64,000 nucleotides of DNA. It comes from VGKP01 sp964578345 (GTDB taxonomy: Archaea > Nanobdellota > Nanobdellia > Pacearchaeales > GW2011-AR1). This document shows, piece by piece, positions 1-9,128 of the stretch. Where the stretch lies: assembly GCA_964578345.1 (NCBI GenBank), contig CAZOCP010000002.1, positions 1 through 64,000 on the forward strand, in the 5' to 3' direction. A program made the translations under genes and the position numbers. The stretch's first letter is position 1. Every line of letters starts with the position of its first letter. Under the pieces are notes generated by a model. It did no database searches, had not been told where the DNA came from, and was given only the letters and a program-made list of their open reading frames with translations.

Positions 1-88
1 ACAGAGAATTTCTATCTGAAATTCTCTTGTGCTCAAGATTCAACCTTGGCTTAAAAGCCAAGGTTTTCGTCAAGAATCTTGACATAAC
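1..88. repeat. Nested palindromic element A
   Basis: The first hairpin (AGAGAATTTC / GAAATTCTCT, about 3-27) is the same module seen inside the 246-bp element at 8758-9003. The second part has an outer stem TCAAGATTC (33-41) / GAATCTTGA (74-82) around an inner stem CCTTGGC / GCCAAGG with a TTAAAA core (44-63). The element may extend left of the window. It lies just downstream of the 1866-aa surface protein gene, so it could also act in transcription termination. Confidence 0.7.
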
Positions 89-118
89 ATACCGCTCTAT
101 TCTTAACATAAATTTATA

Positions 119-3100
119 TTAACGTAAACCATAATTAACATTAGAGTTATTTTTGCTTAACTTTATTAGCGCATTTTCTTTTGCACGTCTTTTTCGTAAA
201 TATACTATCAAAACAATTAATGCGGCTATAATTCCAGCTATTATAATAATTAAAAATAAATTATCTTTAAATATTCCTTGCATTTTATCTTTTTCATCCT
301 GAAGATAATCTGCTTCTAAAGAGAGACTATCTTCTTGTTCTTCATCGCCGCCTACTTGAGTATCTGATCCTAAGTCTTGTATTCCTATCACATTATCAGA
401 CGACTGATTAATTATTCCTATAATCTTTTCATTCCCGCCTCCGCCACCTCCACCTCCACCTCCTCCTCCGCTAGTACCTCCTGAACCTGGTGAAGAAGAC
501 TGATATCCTTCGACAACTTCATAAGTTGAAAACCCAGAAATTCCAATCCTCAAAGTCTTCTCTCCTTTATTATATAAAGTTATGTTGCATATATCTTGCA
601 GGCATTCGACACCGTCTTTCAATATTTTTGGAGAGATAAACTCAACATTTTCAAATACTATTTCAGCAGGTTTATTAAATTCACTAAAGTATTCAGAATG
701 CACAACAATTTTTTTATCATACATTTCTACTAATCGAGTTATGTTTAAAGGCTTAAAGCATCCTGTTTCATTTATATCAACAATTCTCAGTGATTCCTTG
801 AAATACACACTAACACTGCCTTCTTTTTGCAAAGTGAAGTTGCTTACATTTATGAAATCCGCACTTGAGTTATAAATCACATTAATACTTCCCTGCGTTG
901 GATTATATGCGCTCCATTGTGCAACATTTTTCTCTATGCATCTATCTATTCCTAGCGAACAGATTGAACTTTCATAATCTAATATTCCATCTTTATCAGA
1001 GTCAATACAGCCGTTTGCAATTAGACTGCACTGTGAAGTACAGTAAGCTGACTGCTGTTGATTTGCATAATCACACTGTTCGTTTCCATTCTTAATTCCA
1101 TCACCGCAGCTCCTCGTCGAAATACAGCTTCCAAAACCAGAGCATTGTGCATTGCATTGCTTAATTCCATCATAACCACTGATATCAATACATGAAACAA
1201 TTTGTCCTATCTCACACAACTCTATGTTATTATTCCCATTTAGATTTTGTACTACTCCATCCCCGCATGTTGTCAAAGTACACGAGTTAGAACATGTATC
1301 ATTGTTTAATCTATTCCCGTCGTCACATTGTTCTCCTGTCTGCAGCAATCCATTACCGCAAGAAGTCAGCAATTCACTTACTGATAATAAATTCACATTT
1401 ACTCTTTTATTTGAAGAGTTTTCTGCTAATTGTGCTGTAAAGTAGTATTCTGGCTCTCCTGCAGTACATATTCCTCCTATATTTCCATCACACTGCCATT
1501 CTGCTGTCCAGATCGAAGTTGCTATTCCATTAACAAATACTGCAGACAAAGGATTAATCACTGCATTATCATCTACTCCATCTCCTAACAAATCATCTTC
1601 CTTTACAATAAAGTCCAATGTTTTTCCATTGCAATTACTTCCTAAAGCAGTCAAAGTTACTACTTCTCCTTCAACAGCCGATGTTTTGCTCCAGCTCGTA
1701 GAAGTTATAGAACATGCAAGAGGTGAAACTACTGTTATTAAGACAGGGCTGGAATTTGTCCCAGCTCCTAAATTATCTATTGCCTCTGCTTTTATTGAAT
1801 AACTTCCAGCTCCAACACCTGCCCAAGTATAAGAATATGGGCTGGTTGTGTCTTCGCCTAATTTTATGTTTCCATTATAAAATACAACTTTACTTACTGT
1901 TCCATCACTATCCAAAGCAGATGCTTGTATATCTATTGACGCAGGAGCAGTAAATATTGCATTATTCAAAGGAGAAGTAATTGAAATTATTGGAGGAATA
2001 TTTGAAGTAACTAGCTCAAAAGTAGCTATAATATTAGTATTAGCAGAGACTGTAACAGTACAAGTCCCCATACCTGTACATCCGCCGCCGCTCCAGCCTA
2101 TAAAAGTACCAGCCGTATTAGAAGCAGTTAATATAATACTTGTTCCGGAATTAACTGCTTCTATACAATCTGCACCACAGGAAATACCCTGCCCGGTAAC
2201 TATTCCTTGTCCAGCACCATTTTTAGTTATAGAAAGATTATAAATATTAGTAGGTGGAGGAGATACACTTACTGAATTAAATTCATAAGCTCCAATGTCA
2301 AATCCTAAACCTTGAGGCATGATAGCATCGACAATATCTTTATTAAACCCTACATTAATACCTGTATCAATTGCAGGAGACAATGCAGAAAGAGACATAC
2401 CATTTTTATTTGGAAGACTAGAGATGAAACCATTAGCTAGATTACCGCTTGTAATTAAAGAAAGATAATCTCCTCCAGACAAATTTGGTTCGAGAAAGAC
2501 ATTATTTGTAAATGTATTACCTGTACCAAAAGCTGCAAATCTATGCGGATCACTGCTGGAATCAGAAAAATTTTGAATTGGTACATAGCAACTCTCCAGA
2601 GAAGCTCCTGGACAGCTATTCCCTACATACCTATGCCTAACAATATTATTATCCGGCTGATAGAAAATATTATTGGAAATAACATTATTGTTTCCATACT
2701 TATCAGCTAAAATAGATAATCGGCAATTAGTGCATCCAGGTACACTACTAGGCCCAGTATAAAAGAAAATATTATTGATAAACTTATTGCCTTCAGGAGC
2801 ATGATCAGGGGTAATATCATTTCGCAAAGATAATAAATTATGATTTGCATCTGCTGAATACTGTCCAAAATTATTATAATAGACTACATTATTATAAAAT
2901 TTATTGTCATCCGCAGAAAGAGTACCTAACCCATTTTTTACATTATAGATAAGATTCTGTGAAAATGTATTATTTTCAGAGAGAACTGTTGAACCTGCGT
3001 CAGCCTTCATACCATACGCAGGAGACGTTCCTCCAGCAGCTCCAATACCCTCACTTCTAATATCCTGCCCGCAGTCATGCGCAATATTTCCAACAATACT

Positions 3101-5719
3101 ATTCCTTAGACCAGTTACAACAAAACAATGATCTCTAGTATTATGTAAATGATTATTCTTAATAATAACATCATTAGATTCATAAATTTCTATCGCCTTT
3201 TCCTCAACATACGAAACATCATTCCCTTCAATCCTGCATCCATGCGCATTGTTGCCAACTTCAATACCATAACCATTAGCACCATTAGTCCCATTAATAT
3301 GATGAATATAATTATTTATTATTTCACAATTTGTCGCATTGTCTGGTGCGTTAAAAGCTACAATCCAAATACCTGCAGAATCTTTAACATCACTCATTCT
3401 TTTTATTTCGAATCCTTCAATGCGAACGTAGTCTAATTTATATATATAAAATCCCATGTTACGGGTATAGTCGCGGATATATTCTCCATCTATCACAGCT
3501 CTTCCAGCCCCCCATGGTGAGCTGTAAATATCACCGGAAATAAAAGTGATTTTGTTAGAAGAAGTACCGTCTGCATAATTTGCAGAAGAAACATTTATTT
3601 TTCCCAAATAAGCAACGCCTCCCTTAAATACAACAGTCTCGCCAGGCTGAATAATTTTTGTTAAAGGTATTCCTATCGAATTACCATCTCCTGGTGCATG
3701 CTTCCACGCAGTTGCCTGAGTCAAGCCATCATTCACATCATTTCCATTAGCAAAATCAACATAATAAGCAACACCTAAAGGTGGTGGTGGAGGCGGTGGC
3801 GACAAAACAACTCTCTTTTGTGTAGCTAGCTCATTGTTCGTATTTGACTTTATTGTAATAGTTAAATTATCCAATAAAGAAGCAGTAAAATAATATTCAG
3901 GCGGATTGCACAGACCATTGCAGTCATTTTGCCATTCAGCAGTCCATGTTGATTTTGCTGTTCCATTTACAAAAATTGCACCTGAAGGATTGTTCAAAGC
4001 AGGATCGTCTGTAGAATCTCCAAACACTCCATAACTCAAATCATCTTCTTTCACAACAAAACCAACCATCCTTCCATCACAATTATTTCCAAAGACCGTC
4101 AAAGCTACTAAGTCTCCTTCAGTTGCCGATGTTTTGTTCCACGATGCTGATGCTAAAGAACATGCCAGCAATTGGCTTGCTTGCTCCTGCACAGAAATTG
4201 TTATATCATCCTGCGCTGATAAAGCACCATCGGTGACAATAAGACGGAGAATATAAATTCCTTCAGTGCCAAATGTTGCTGTTGTTTGGAGAGAATTAAT
4301 ATTGCCAAAAATTACTGTCCCTGTCCCAGAAACTTTACTCCATAAATATGTTAAAGTTCCTGAAGGCAAACCATCATCAACAGCACTGCCTTGAAGTGTA
4401 ACTGTACTTTGCGGCAAAGTTATGCTTTGATCAGCTCCTGCATTAACTTGTGGAGCTTGATTAGTGATTGGTGGTGGAGGAGCAGTAGTTCCATTACTCA
4501 AACTTGCAACAGAAAAAGAGATGGCATAATCATTAATATTTACATTCCCTTTTCCATCACTGCATTTCACATATAAGCTATAACTTTCATTATTAGCTAA
4601 TCCTGTAATTAAAGCAGAATGAAATGTCCCTCCTGTGGTAGCCAAATTTTGAATTACAGCATAGCCTGTATTGCTGATTGAATAACCTATAGGATTTTTG
4701 AATATATTTTTCATGGCTAAATAAAAGAACTGTTCAAAAAAAGAAAAAATATCCTTAAAAATATTTTTTTCATTGTCTACTTGGCTGACAGCAAAACTAG
4801 TCATGCTGCTAAATTGAGTACCAGAAGAAAGAGAATATTTACATGTGGCATTTTCGTCTGTTGTAAGATTTATCGGGGCCTGTGTTGTTCCTGAGGGCAA
4901 TATGCCTGAAGGTTGTCCGTTACTTATTATCGGAGGAGAAGTATCTTGCGGGGGCTGGGGCGGCGGAGATGAAGGTACCTCGCTAGAAGTATAAAGGCTA
5001 TTGATTTCGCTATCTAATAAAGCTCGATTGTATATACGTACCTCATCCAATGTTCCATTCATAAAATTTCGGTTAAACCTAACATCTTTGCCTATAGAAA
5101 CATTTTGCAACAAAGAATTACTAGGATTATGAATTTGTCCAAAACTTGTATCAGTTGTACTAGCGTTTAATACTCCATTCAAATAAATCTTTGCAGTAGT
5201 TCCATCCCAAGTACCAACCACAAAATACCATTGGCCTATAGAAGGCAATGCTGCAGAAACACGAGTATTAAGGGTTAATATTGTAGTCCCATTGCTCAAT
5301 CTGAATTCAAAGAAATCTCCAGAACCAGATGAACGAGCGATAAGGTTATATATTTCTTCAGATGCGCTGGATTGTGTTGCCCCGCGTACCACAAATGATT
5401 TATATGTTGTCAGTTCAGATAACTTAACCCAAACAGCAAGAGTAAGTGCTCCTTGTATAGCTAAAGTATTTTGATTGCCGATTAAAACGCCTTGGTTTGT
5501 TCCGTCAAAACTCAAAGCTCCGCTTCCAACCTTTCCACTCACCCAAGTCGGATTATTAACTAATGTTCCAGCATTGCCATTTCCAGAAGAATCCGCAGCA
5601 GTAATACCGCTGCCCTCATCAAGCGTCCAATATCCTGCTAATCCGTCATTAACGCCGGCTGACGCAAACGAAATATAAAAGCAAATAAATAAAAAAACAA
5701 TGAAAAATCGCGTATTCAT
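119..5719 (-). CDS. Giant multidomain surface protein (LamG, PKD, beta-helix, Cys-rich, C-terminal TM)
   Basis: Predicted secreted, membrane-anchored protein of 1866 aa. Visible in order: signal peptide (residues 1-21); LamG/concanavalin-like domain about 25-245 (begins GLAGYWTLDEGSG); Pro-rich linker; PKD-like Ig domain about 423-507; a domain starting SWNKTSA present twice (about 516-640 and 1335-1447); right-handed beta-helix about 646-1150; InlB-type repeat about 1156-1233; Ig-like domain; DUF4215-type Cys-rich CGDG/EQCD repeats about 1453-1573; Gly-rich spacer about 1746-1763; transmembrane helix about 1816-1838 and a basic cytoplasmic tail. Such domains usually bind glycans or other surfaces, so attachment is an inference; no catalytic site is evident. 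The start is ATG, with a weak AAGGAT upstream. Confidence 0.85.
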   Translation of the reverse strand: MNTRFFIVFLFICFYISFASAGVNDGLAGYWTLDEGSGITAADSSGNGNAGTLVNNPTWVSGKVGSGALSFDGTNQGVLIGNQNTLAIQGALTLAVWVKLSELTTYKSFVVRGATQSSASEEIYNLIARSSGSGDFFEFRLSNGTTILTLNTRVSAALPSIGQWYFVVGTWDGTTAKIYLNGVLNASTTDTSFGQIHNPSNSLLQNVSIGKDVRFNRNFMNGTLDEVRIYNRALLDSEINSLYTSSEVPSSPPPQPPQDTSPPIISNGQPSGILPSGTTQAPINLTTDENATCKYSLSSGTQFSSMTSFAVSQVDNEKNIFKDIFSFFEQFFYLAMKNIFKNPIGYSISNTGYAVIQNLATTGGTFHSALITGLANNESYSLYVKCSDGKGNVNINDYAISFSVASLSNGTTAPPPPITNQAPQVNAGADQSITLPQSTVTLQGSAVDDGLPSGTLTYLWSKVSGTGTVIFGNINSLQTTATFGTEGIYILRLIVTDGALSAQDDITISVQEQASQLLACSLASASWNKTSATEGDLVALTVFGNNCDGRMVGFVVKEDDLSYGVFGDSTDDPALNNPSGAIFVNGTAKSTWTAEWQNDCNGLCNPPEYYFTASLLDNLTITIKSNTNNELATQKRVVLSPPPPPPPLGVAYYVDFANGNDVNDGLTQATAWKHAPGDGNSIGIPLTKIIQPGETVVFKGGVAYLGKINVSSANYADGTSSNKITFISGDIYSSPWGAGRAVIDGEYIRDYTRNMGFYIYKLDYVRIEGFEIKRMSDVKDSAGIWIVAFNAPDNATNCEIINNYIHHINGTNGANGYGIEVGNNAHGCRIEGNDVSYVEEKAIEIYESNDVIIKNNHLHNTRDHCFVVTGLRNSIVGNIAHDCGQDIRSEGIGAAGGTSPAYGMKADAGSTVLSENNTFSQNLIYNVKNGLGTLSADDNKFYNNVVYYNNFGQYSADANHNLLSLRNDITPDHAPEGNKFINNIFFYTGPSSVPGCTNCRLSILADKYGNNNVISNNIFYQPDNNIVRHRYVGNSCPGASLESCYVPIQNFSDSSSDPHRFAAFGTGNTFTNNVFLEPNLSGGDYLSLITSGNLANGFISSLPNKNGMSLSALSPAIDTGINVGFNKDIVDAIMPQGLGFDIGAYEFNSVSVSPPPTNIYNLSITKNGAGQGIVTGQGISCGADCIEAVNSGTSIILTASNTAGTFIGWSGGGCTGMGTCTVTVSANTNIIATFELVTSNIPPIISITSPLNNAIFTAPASIDIQASALDSDGTVSKVVFYNGNIKLGEDTTSPYSYTWAGVGAGSYSIKAEAIDNLGAGTNSSPVLITVVSPLACSITSTSWSKTSAVEGEVVTLTALGSNCNGKTLDFIVKEDDLLGDGVDDNAVINPLSAVFVNGIATSIWTAEWQCDGNIGGICTAGEPEYYFTAQLAENSSNKRVNVNLLSVSELLTSCGNGLLQTGEQCDDGNRLNNDTCSNSCTLTTCGDGVVQNLNGNNNIELCEIGQIVSCIDISGYDGIKQCNAQCSGFGSCISTRSCGDGIKNGNEQCDYANQQQSAYCTSQCSLIANGCIDSDKDGILDYESSICSLGIDRCIEKNVAQWSAYNPTQGSINVIYNSSADFINVSNFTLQKEGSVSVYFKESLRIVDINETGCFKPLNITRLVEMYDKKIVVHSEYFSEFNKPAEIVFENVEFISPKILKDGVECLQDICNITLYNKGEKTLRIGISGFSTYEVVEGYQSSSPGSGGTSGGGGGGGGGGGGNEKIIGIINQSSDNVIGIQDLGSDTQVGGDEEQEDSLSLEADYLQDEKDKMQGIFKDNLFLIIIIAGIIAALIVLIVYLRKRRAKENALIKLSKNNSNVNYGLR

Positions 5720-6043
5720 TTTTTCTTATCCTTTTTTATCATTTTTTCTTATCAGCATCTCAATACATATTATTATATTAATATAAACAATAATAATACT
5801 ATATAAATATTCCCTAAATGTTAAGTCCTGTTCTATCCCGAAATTATTTCATAAGGCTGTTCTAATCAGCCCTATAAAATTGACATGAGCTTATATAGAC
5901 CTTACAGAAGCTGCTATTCCTCAATTTGCATTGAGAGTTAATAAATAATATTATGCTCATTCCATTTTAAAGCAACAATACACCAAAAGAAGTAAAGCCC
6001 TAGATAAAATATAATTATTTTACTCAATTAGACAATTATACAA
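5720..6043 (-). promoter_or_regulatory. Upstream region of the giant surface gene, with TATA-like box
   Basis: This 324-bp AT-rich intergenic region separates two minus-strand genes and holds no credible ORF. A TATA-like stretch (ATATTTATATAG on the minus strand, around 5793-5804) lies about 75-85 nt before the ATG at 5719. That would give a leader longer than most genes here, with AAGGAT as a weak ribosome-binding site just before the ATG. No palindromic element is seen in it. Confidence 0.4.
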
Positions 6044-7534
6044 TCAACCAAACACTTTCTTAGCTTCTGCCAAAACATGCTTCTCAAGTTCAGCTTTCTT
6101 TTTCTTAAATTCAGCCTCTTTTTTCTTCATAAGTCCGCTCAATTTCTCATGATAGCTCGCTTCGTATTCCCTTCTCAATTCTTTCTCTTTTTCTTTCAAT
6201 TTCCCAGATAACTTCTCTTTAAACCTCTTCTTTTCTTCTCCTTCTATTTTTACAAAAGTTTCCTCTTTTTTCTTTAGTCTTTCCTGCCACTCTTCTTCTG
6301 TTTTTGCAACAACCTCCTCTTTTTTCTTTAGTCTTTCCTGCCACTCTTCTTCTGTTTTTGCAACAACCTCCTCTTTTTTCTTTAGTCTTTCCTGCCACAT
6401 CTCATCAAGCTTATTTTTATTCTTTCGCTCCCGATATTCTTTATTCTCTAATTCTTTTTTTTCTTCTTCTATTTTTACAAAAGTTTCCTCTTTTTTCCTT
6501 AGTCTTTCCTGCCACATCTCACCGATTATCTTAACTTTATTCCGTAATTTTTGATGAAAATCTCTCTTTATATTTTCAACTTTGCTGTTAAACTCAGAAC
6601 CAAGTCTCTTTTTCTCAGATTCTATATTGCTCTTTATATTTCTATTAGATTTATTTTCAAGCATATTTTTCAATCTTTGCTCTTTTTCCCTGTAAGAAAC
6701 AGCCAATTCAAAAATTATTTTTTTTCTTTCATTCTTCAATTCAATCATATTATCAAAAATAAGCCTCTTAATCATGCTTTTCTCTTCCTTTCCAAGCTTT
6801 TTCTCAACCTCTTCATTAAGCTTTCTTCTGACTTCCTTTCCAAGCTCTTCTTTAACCATGCTCTTATACTTATCATGCAGCTCCTCAATCATCTCCTTAT
6901 ATCTCTGGGCAAAAAACATCTCTCTTTTTTCCAAATCGCTTTTTAATTGTAAGTTAGCTAAAGATTCCTTTTCTTTCAGGCGTTCTGTAATTTCCGCTTT
7001 TATTTGAGAAAGAAAGTCGTCAAATCTTGTGTCAACAATCACTCCAACTCCAGTATCAATCTTAATTTTTGAAGCGTGTGTATGTTCTAAAAATTGCGCA
7101 TGGAGCTTTTTCAGCTCATTTTCCAAGGAAGGTATGTCCTTGACAAAATACAAATCTTTTTTAGAAAGTTGTTTTTTGACAGACACCTTTCTCTTCTTCG
7201 CAATCAACTCCTCAAGCTCTGCAATCTTCTTTTTAGTCGTACTAACCTCTTTTTTCAGAACATCTGATTCTCTCAGCAAAACCTTGTCTATTTTACTGTG
7301 TAAATATTTTGAAGCTTGCTTTTGATCTATCTTAAAATGCAGACGTTTAATATCCCTTCTAATTTCAGGCAAGGCTTCAATATTTTTCATCTTCGCCTCA
7401 ATAAGTCTAATGTCATTTTCAAAGCCTTTTGAAGGCAAAGTATGTAGCTGTTCTCTCAAAGATTCCAATTCAGCTATTTTTCTTGCAAAAGAATCAAATT
7501 CTTTGCTCAGTCTTTTATTATTTTTATAGGCCAT
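6044..7534 (-). CDS. Charged, fully helical Lys/Glu-rich protein with 18-residue repeats
   Basis: A 496-aa protein dominated by Lys and Glu, predicted to be almost entirely alpha-helical. It has no signal peptide and no membrane helix, so it should be cytoplasmic. The C-terminal half has near-identical repeats of the form EEWQERLKKKEEVVAKTE, encoded by 54-bp DNA repeats. An 18-residue period equals five helical turns, which fits a stable single helix or coiled coil. It ends 27 nt after the gene at 7561-9009, whose product also has a cytoplasmic coiled-coil tail, so the two may form one operon and interact (inference). Function is not recognised; SMC-like or cytoskeletal scaffolds are possible look-alikes. 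Confidence 0.75.
   Translation of the reverse strand: MAYKNNKRLSKEFDSFARKIAELESLREQLHTLPSKGFENDIRLIEAKMKNIEALPEIRRDIKRLHFKIDQKQASKYLHSKIDKVLLRESDVLKKEVSTTKKKIAELEELIAKKRKVSVKKQLSKKDLYFVKDIPSLENELKKLHAQFLEHTHASKIKIDTGVGVIVDTRFDDFLSQIKAEITERLKEKESLANLQLKSDLEKREMFFAQRYKEMIEELHDKYKSMVKEELGKEVRRKLNEEVEKKLGKEEKSMIKRLIFDNMIELKNERKKIIFELAVSYREKEQRLKNMLENKSNRNIKSNIESEKKRLGSEFNSKVENIKRDFHQKLRNKVKIIGEMWQERLRKKEETFVKIEEEKKELENKEYRERKNKNKLDEMWQERLKKKEEVVAKTEEEWQERLKKKEEVVAKTEEEWQERLKKKEETFVKIEGEEKKRFKEKLSGKLKEKEKELRREYEASYHEKLSGLMKKKEAEFKKKKAELEKHVLAEAKKVFG
6257..6404. repeat. 54-bp in-frame tandem repeat
   Basis: CCTGCCAC recurs at 6283, 6337 and 6391, a 54-bp period. It encodes the 18-aa WQERLKKKEE repeat of the charged helical protein. 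A diverged copy lies at about 6510. The repeat is coding and in frame. Confidence 0.85.
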
Positions 7535-7560
7535 TGCTCTTTTTACTAATAATACACGAA

Positions 7561-9009
7561 TTATTTATTTTTATATCCTTCGGTTTTGCCCGCAGAATAC
7601 TTAAATTTCCATTCTTTTAAAAGTTTCTTCATCTCCTTAGGTTTTAAAGGGCTAAGCTTGGACTCTAAAGCCAAGGTATTATACCCTTTTTCTTTCCACT
7701 CAGCAAGTTTACTTCTCATCAAAGCAAGTTCTCCTTTCTGATTCAACTTATTAAATTCGTCAACTCTCATCTTGTGTTTAGCTTTTAATTTTCTTAATTT
7801 ACTAGCAACTTCGATTTCAACTTTTTTTGGAGAAACTTTCTTCTTATCAATCAGACGAGTCTGTATTTCTAGAATCTCTTTCTGTTTTTCCAATTCCCAT
7901 GAATTATATTTCTTCAATTCTATCATCAATTTATCTCTATCTCTTATAAAATAAAAAAACATGATTATCAAAACTAAAAATAAAAGAAATACGAATACTA
8001 AGACTGCTACTAAAGAAATAAAGTTATTATCAAACTTTCCTGTATCTTCTGAAGTTTGTATGCTCAAGATCTTGCTAGAAATAGCAGTTGAAGATGCATA
8101 AGTAGCTTGTACAGATAAAACATAATCTCCTTCTTGGACTTTAGTAGGCAAAGATATCGTTTTGGTCAATTGAGCCTGATTATTTATCACAAAATCTTCT
8201 GATTCAGAAGTAATAAGCTCGCCATTAATTAAATATAAAAAATAATCTAATCTAATTTTAAGTGAAGAAATTCCAGGAGTAGTTCCGCCGTTTGAAGTCA
8301 AATCAAAAAGTTTTATTTGTGCTATAACTTTACTTCCCGGTTCTATTTGAGTATATTGTGGAGGAATATCTAAATTAATGCCTATAACAGAATTTTTAGA
8401 TTGAACTTCAAAAATAACAGGAAGGTAAGATTTATCCTTGCTTCCAGATATTAAAATACTGCCGACATAAACCCCAGCTTTAAGTTCGCTTGAATTAAAA
8501 GTAATGTCAATTGCTATCTTTTGATTTTGCTCTAAAGAAAATTGGCTTTTAGATAAAGAAATTCCCTTAACTCCTAAAAGATCTATAATAAAATCTTGAT
8601 CTTCATAGCTGGAAATAGTTATAGTTTTTATTGCAGAATCTCCTTCATTAACAGATACTTTCAACAACAAACTGCTTACATCAACTCCGCCAGCGACAAA
8701 AGCAAAATTAAATAATAAAAAAACAAAAACTAGACTTAAAAAAAAACTCTTCTTTATGTCGGGAATGTGGTGAAAACCGCGCCCGTCAAGAACCGTAGTT
8801 CTTGAGTCTTTAGGGCGCTGCATTCCTGAACACAAGAGAATTTCAGATAGAAATTCTCTGTTCAGAAAAATCCCTGTGATTTTTCTGCATCCAAACTTCA
8901 AGAACGAAGTTCTTGAGGCCTCAAAAACTTTCAGTTTTTGAAGAAAAGAGTGCTTATCACAAACCTCGCCTTTTAAGGCGAGGTGGCACATCATCTTTTT
9001 TATATTCAT
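7561..9009 (-). CDS. Ig-like surface protein with TM and cytoplasmic coiled coil; N-terminus disrupted by in-frame repeat insertion
   Basis: As read, 482 aa. Codons 1-5 (MNIKK) are followed by 82 codons encoded by palindromic element B, and then by IKKSFFLSLVFVFLLF, a typical signal peptide ending near VAGG. Removing the 246-bp insert restores MNIKKSFFLSLVF in frame, the expected native start. The mature part has an Ig/CARDB-like extracellular region, a transmembrane helix at about residues 331-357 and a basic coiled-coil cytoplasmic tail. The extension puts the signal sequence about 88 residues from the start, so export may be impaired or translation may begin elsewhere. It is followed 27 nt later by the charged helical protein. 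Role unknown; envelope or adhesion is inferred from the layout. Confidence 0.75.
   Translation of the reverse strand: MNIKKMMCHLALKGEVCDKHSFLQKLKVFEASRTSFLKFGCRKITGIFLNREFLSEILLCSGMQRPKDSRTTVLDGRGFHHIPDIKKSFFLSLVFVFLLFNFAFVAGGVDVSSLLLKVSVNEGDSAIKTITISSYEDQDFIIDLLGVKGISLSKSQFSLEQNQKIAIDITFNSSELKAGVYVGSILISGSKDKSYLPVIFEVQSKNSVIGINLDIPPQYTQIEPGSKVIAQIKLFDLTSNGGTTPGISSLKIRLDYFLYLINGELITSESEDFVINNQAQLTKTISLPTKVQEGDYVLSVQATYASSTAISSKILSIQTSEDTGKFDNNFISLVAVLVFVFLLFLVLIIMFFYFIRDRDKLMIELKKYNSWELEKQKEILEIQTRLIDKKKVSPKKVEIEVASKLRKLKAKHKMRVDEFNKLNQKGELALMRSKLAEWKEKGYNTLALESKLSPLKPKEMKKLLKEWKFKYSAGKTEGYKNK
8758..9003. mobile_element. Composite palindromic element B inserted in a coding sequence
   Basis: An array of hairpins: GGAATG 8762-8767 / CATTCC 8821-8826, enclosing GCGCCC 8779-8784 / GGGCGC 8813-8818, enclosing CAAGAAC 8787-8793 / GTTCTTG 8798-8804. 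Then come AGAGAATTTC / GAAATTCTCT (8835-8859), CAGAAAAATC / GATTTTTCTG (8863-8887), CAAGAAC / GTTCTTG (8899-8915), TCAAAAACT / AGTTTTTGA (8921-8941), and the inner stem CCTCGCCTTTTAAGGCGAGG (8964-8983). Minus-strand flanks ATAAAAAAGA and ATAAAGAAGA look like a target-site duplication. The ends match element D at 18445-18585. No transposase is encoded, so this resembles a MITE-like passenger. Confidence 0.8.
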
Positions 9010-9061
9010 ATTTATCTAGAGTTCAAAGAGCATTTAAATCTTGCGATTAAAAAATTCAATT

Positions 9062-9104
9062 ATAGTCAATGACTTTAATAATTGAACAGTCAGTCGTTGA
9101 CTAT
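9062..9104 (-). terminator. Inverted repeat after the 3029-aa gene
   Basis: ATAGTCAATGAC (9062-9073) and GTCGTTGACTAT (9093-9104) pair in 11 of 12 positions around a 19-nt loop. It lies 25-67 nt past the stop of the 3029-aa gene and about 53 nt upstream of the next gene's start. It could be a terminator or an operator for the downstream gene; the sequence alone does not decide. Confidence 0.4.
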
Positions 9105-9128
9105 CAAGGGAAAAACATACTATTTTGC

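Noticed and set aside
6257..6404. Regular 54-bp repeats resembling a CRISPR array
   Set aside because: Units are adjacent without unique spacers and are translated in frame as WQERLKKKEE repeats.
6774..7325. Plus-strand ORFs opposite the charged helical protein
   Set aside because: Low-complexity Ser/Phe/Leu translations are mirror images of Lys/Glu-rich coding DNA.
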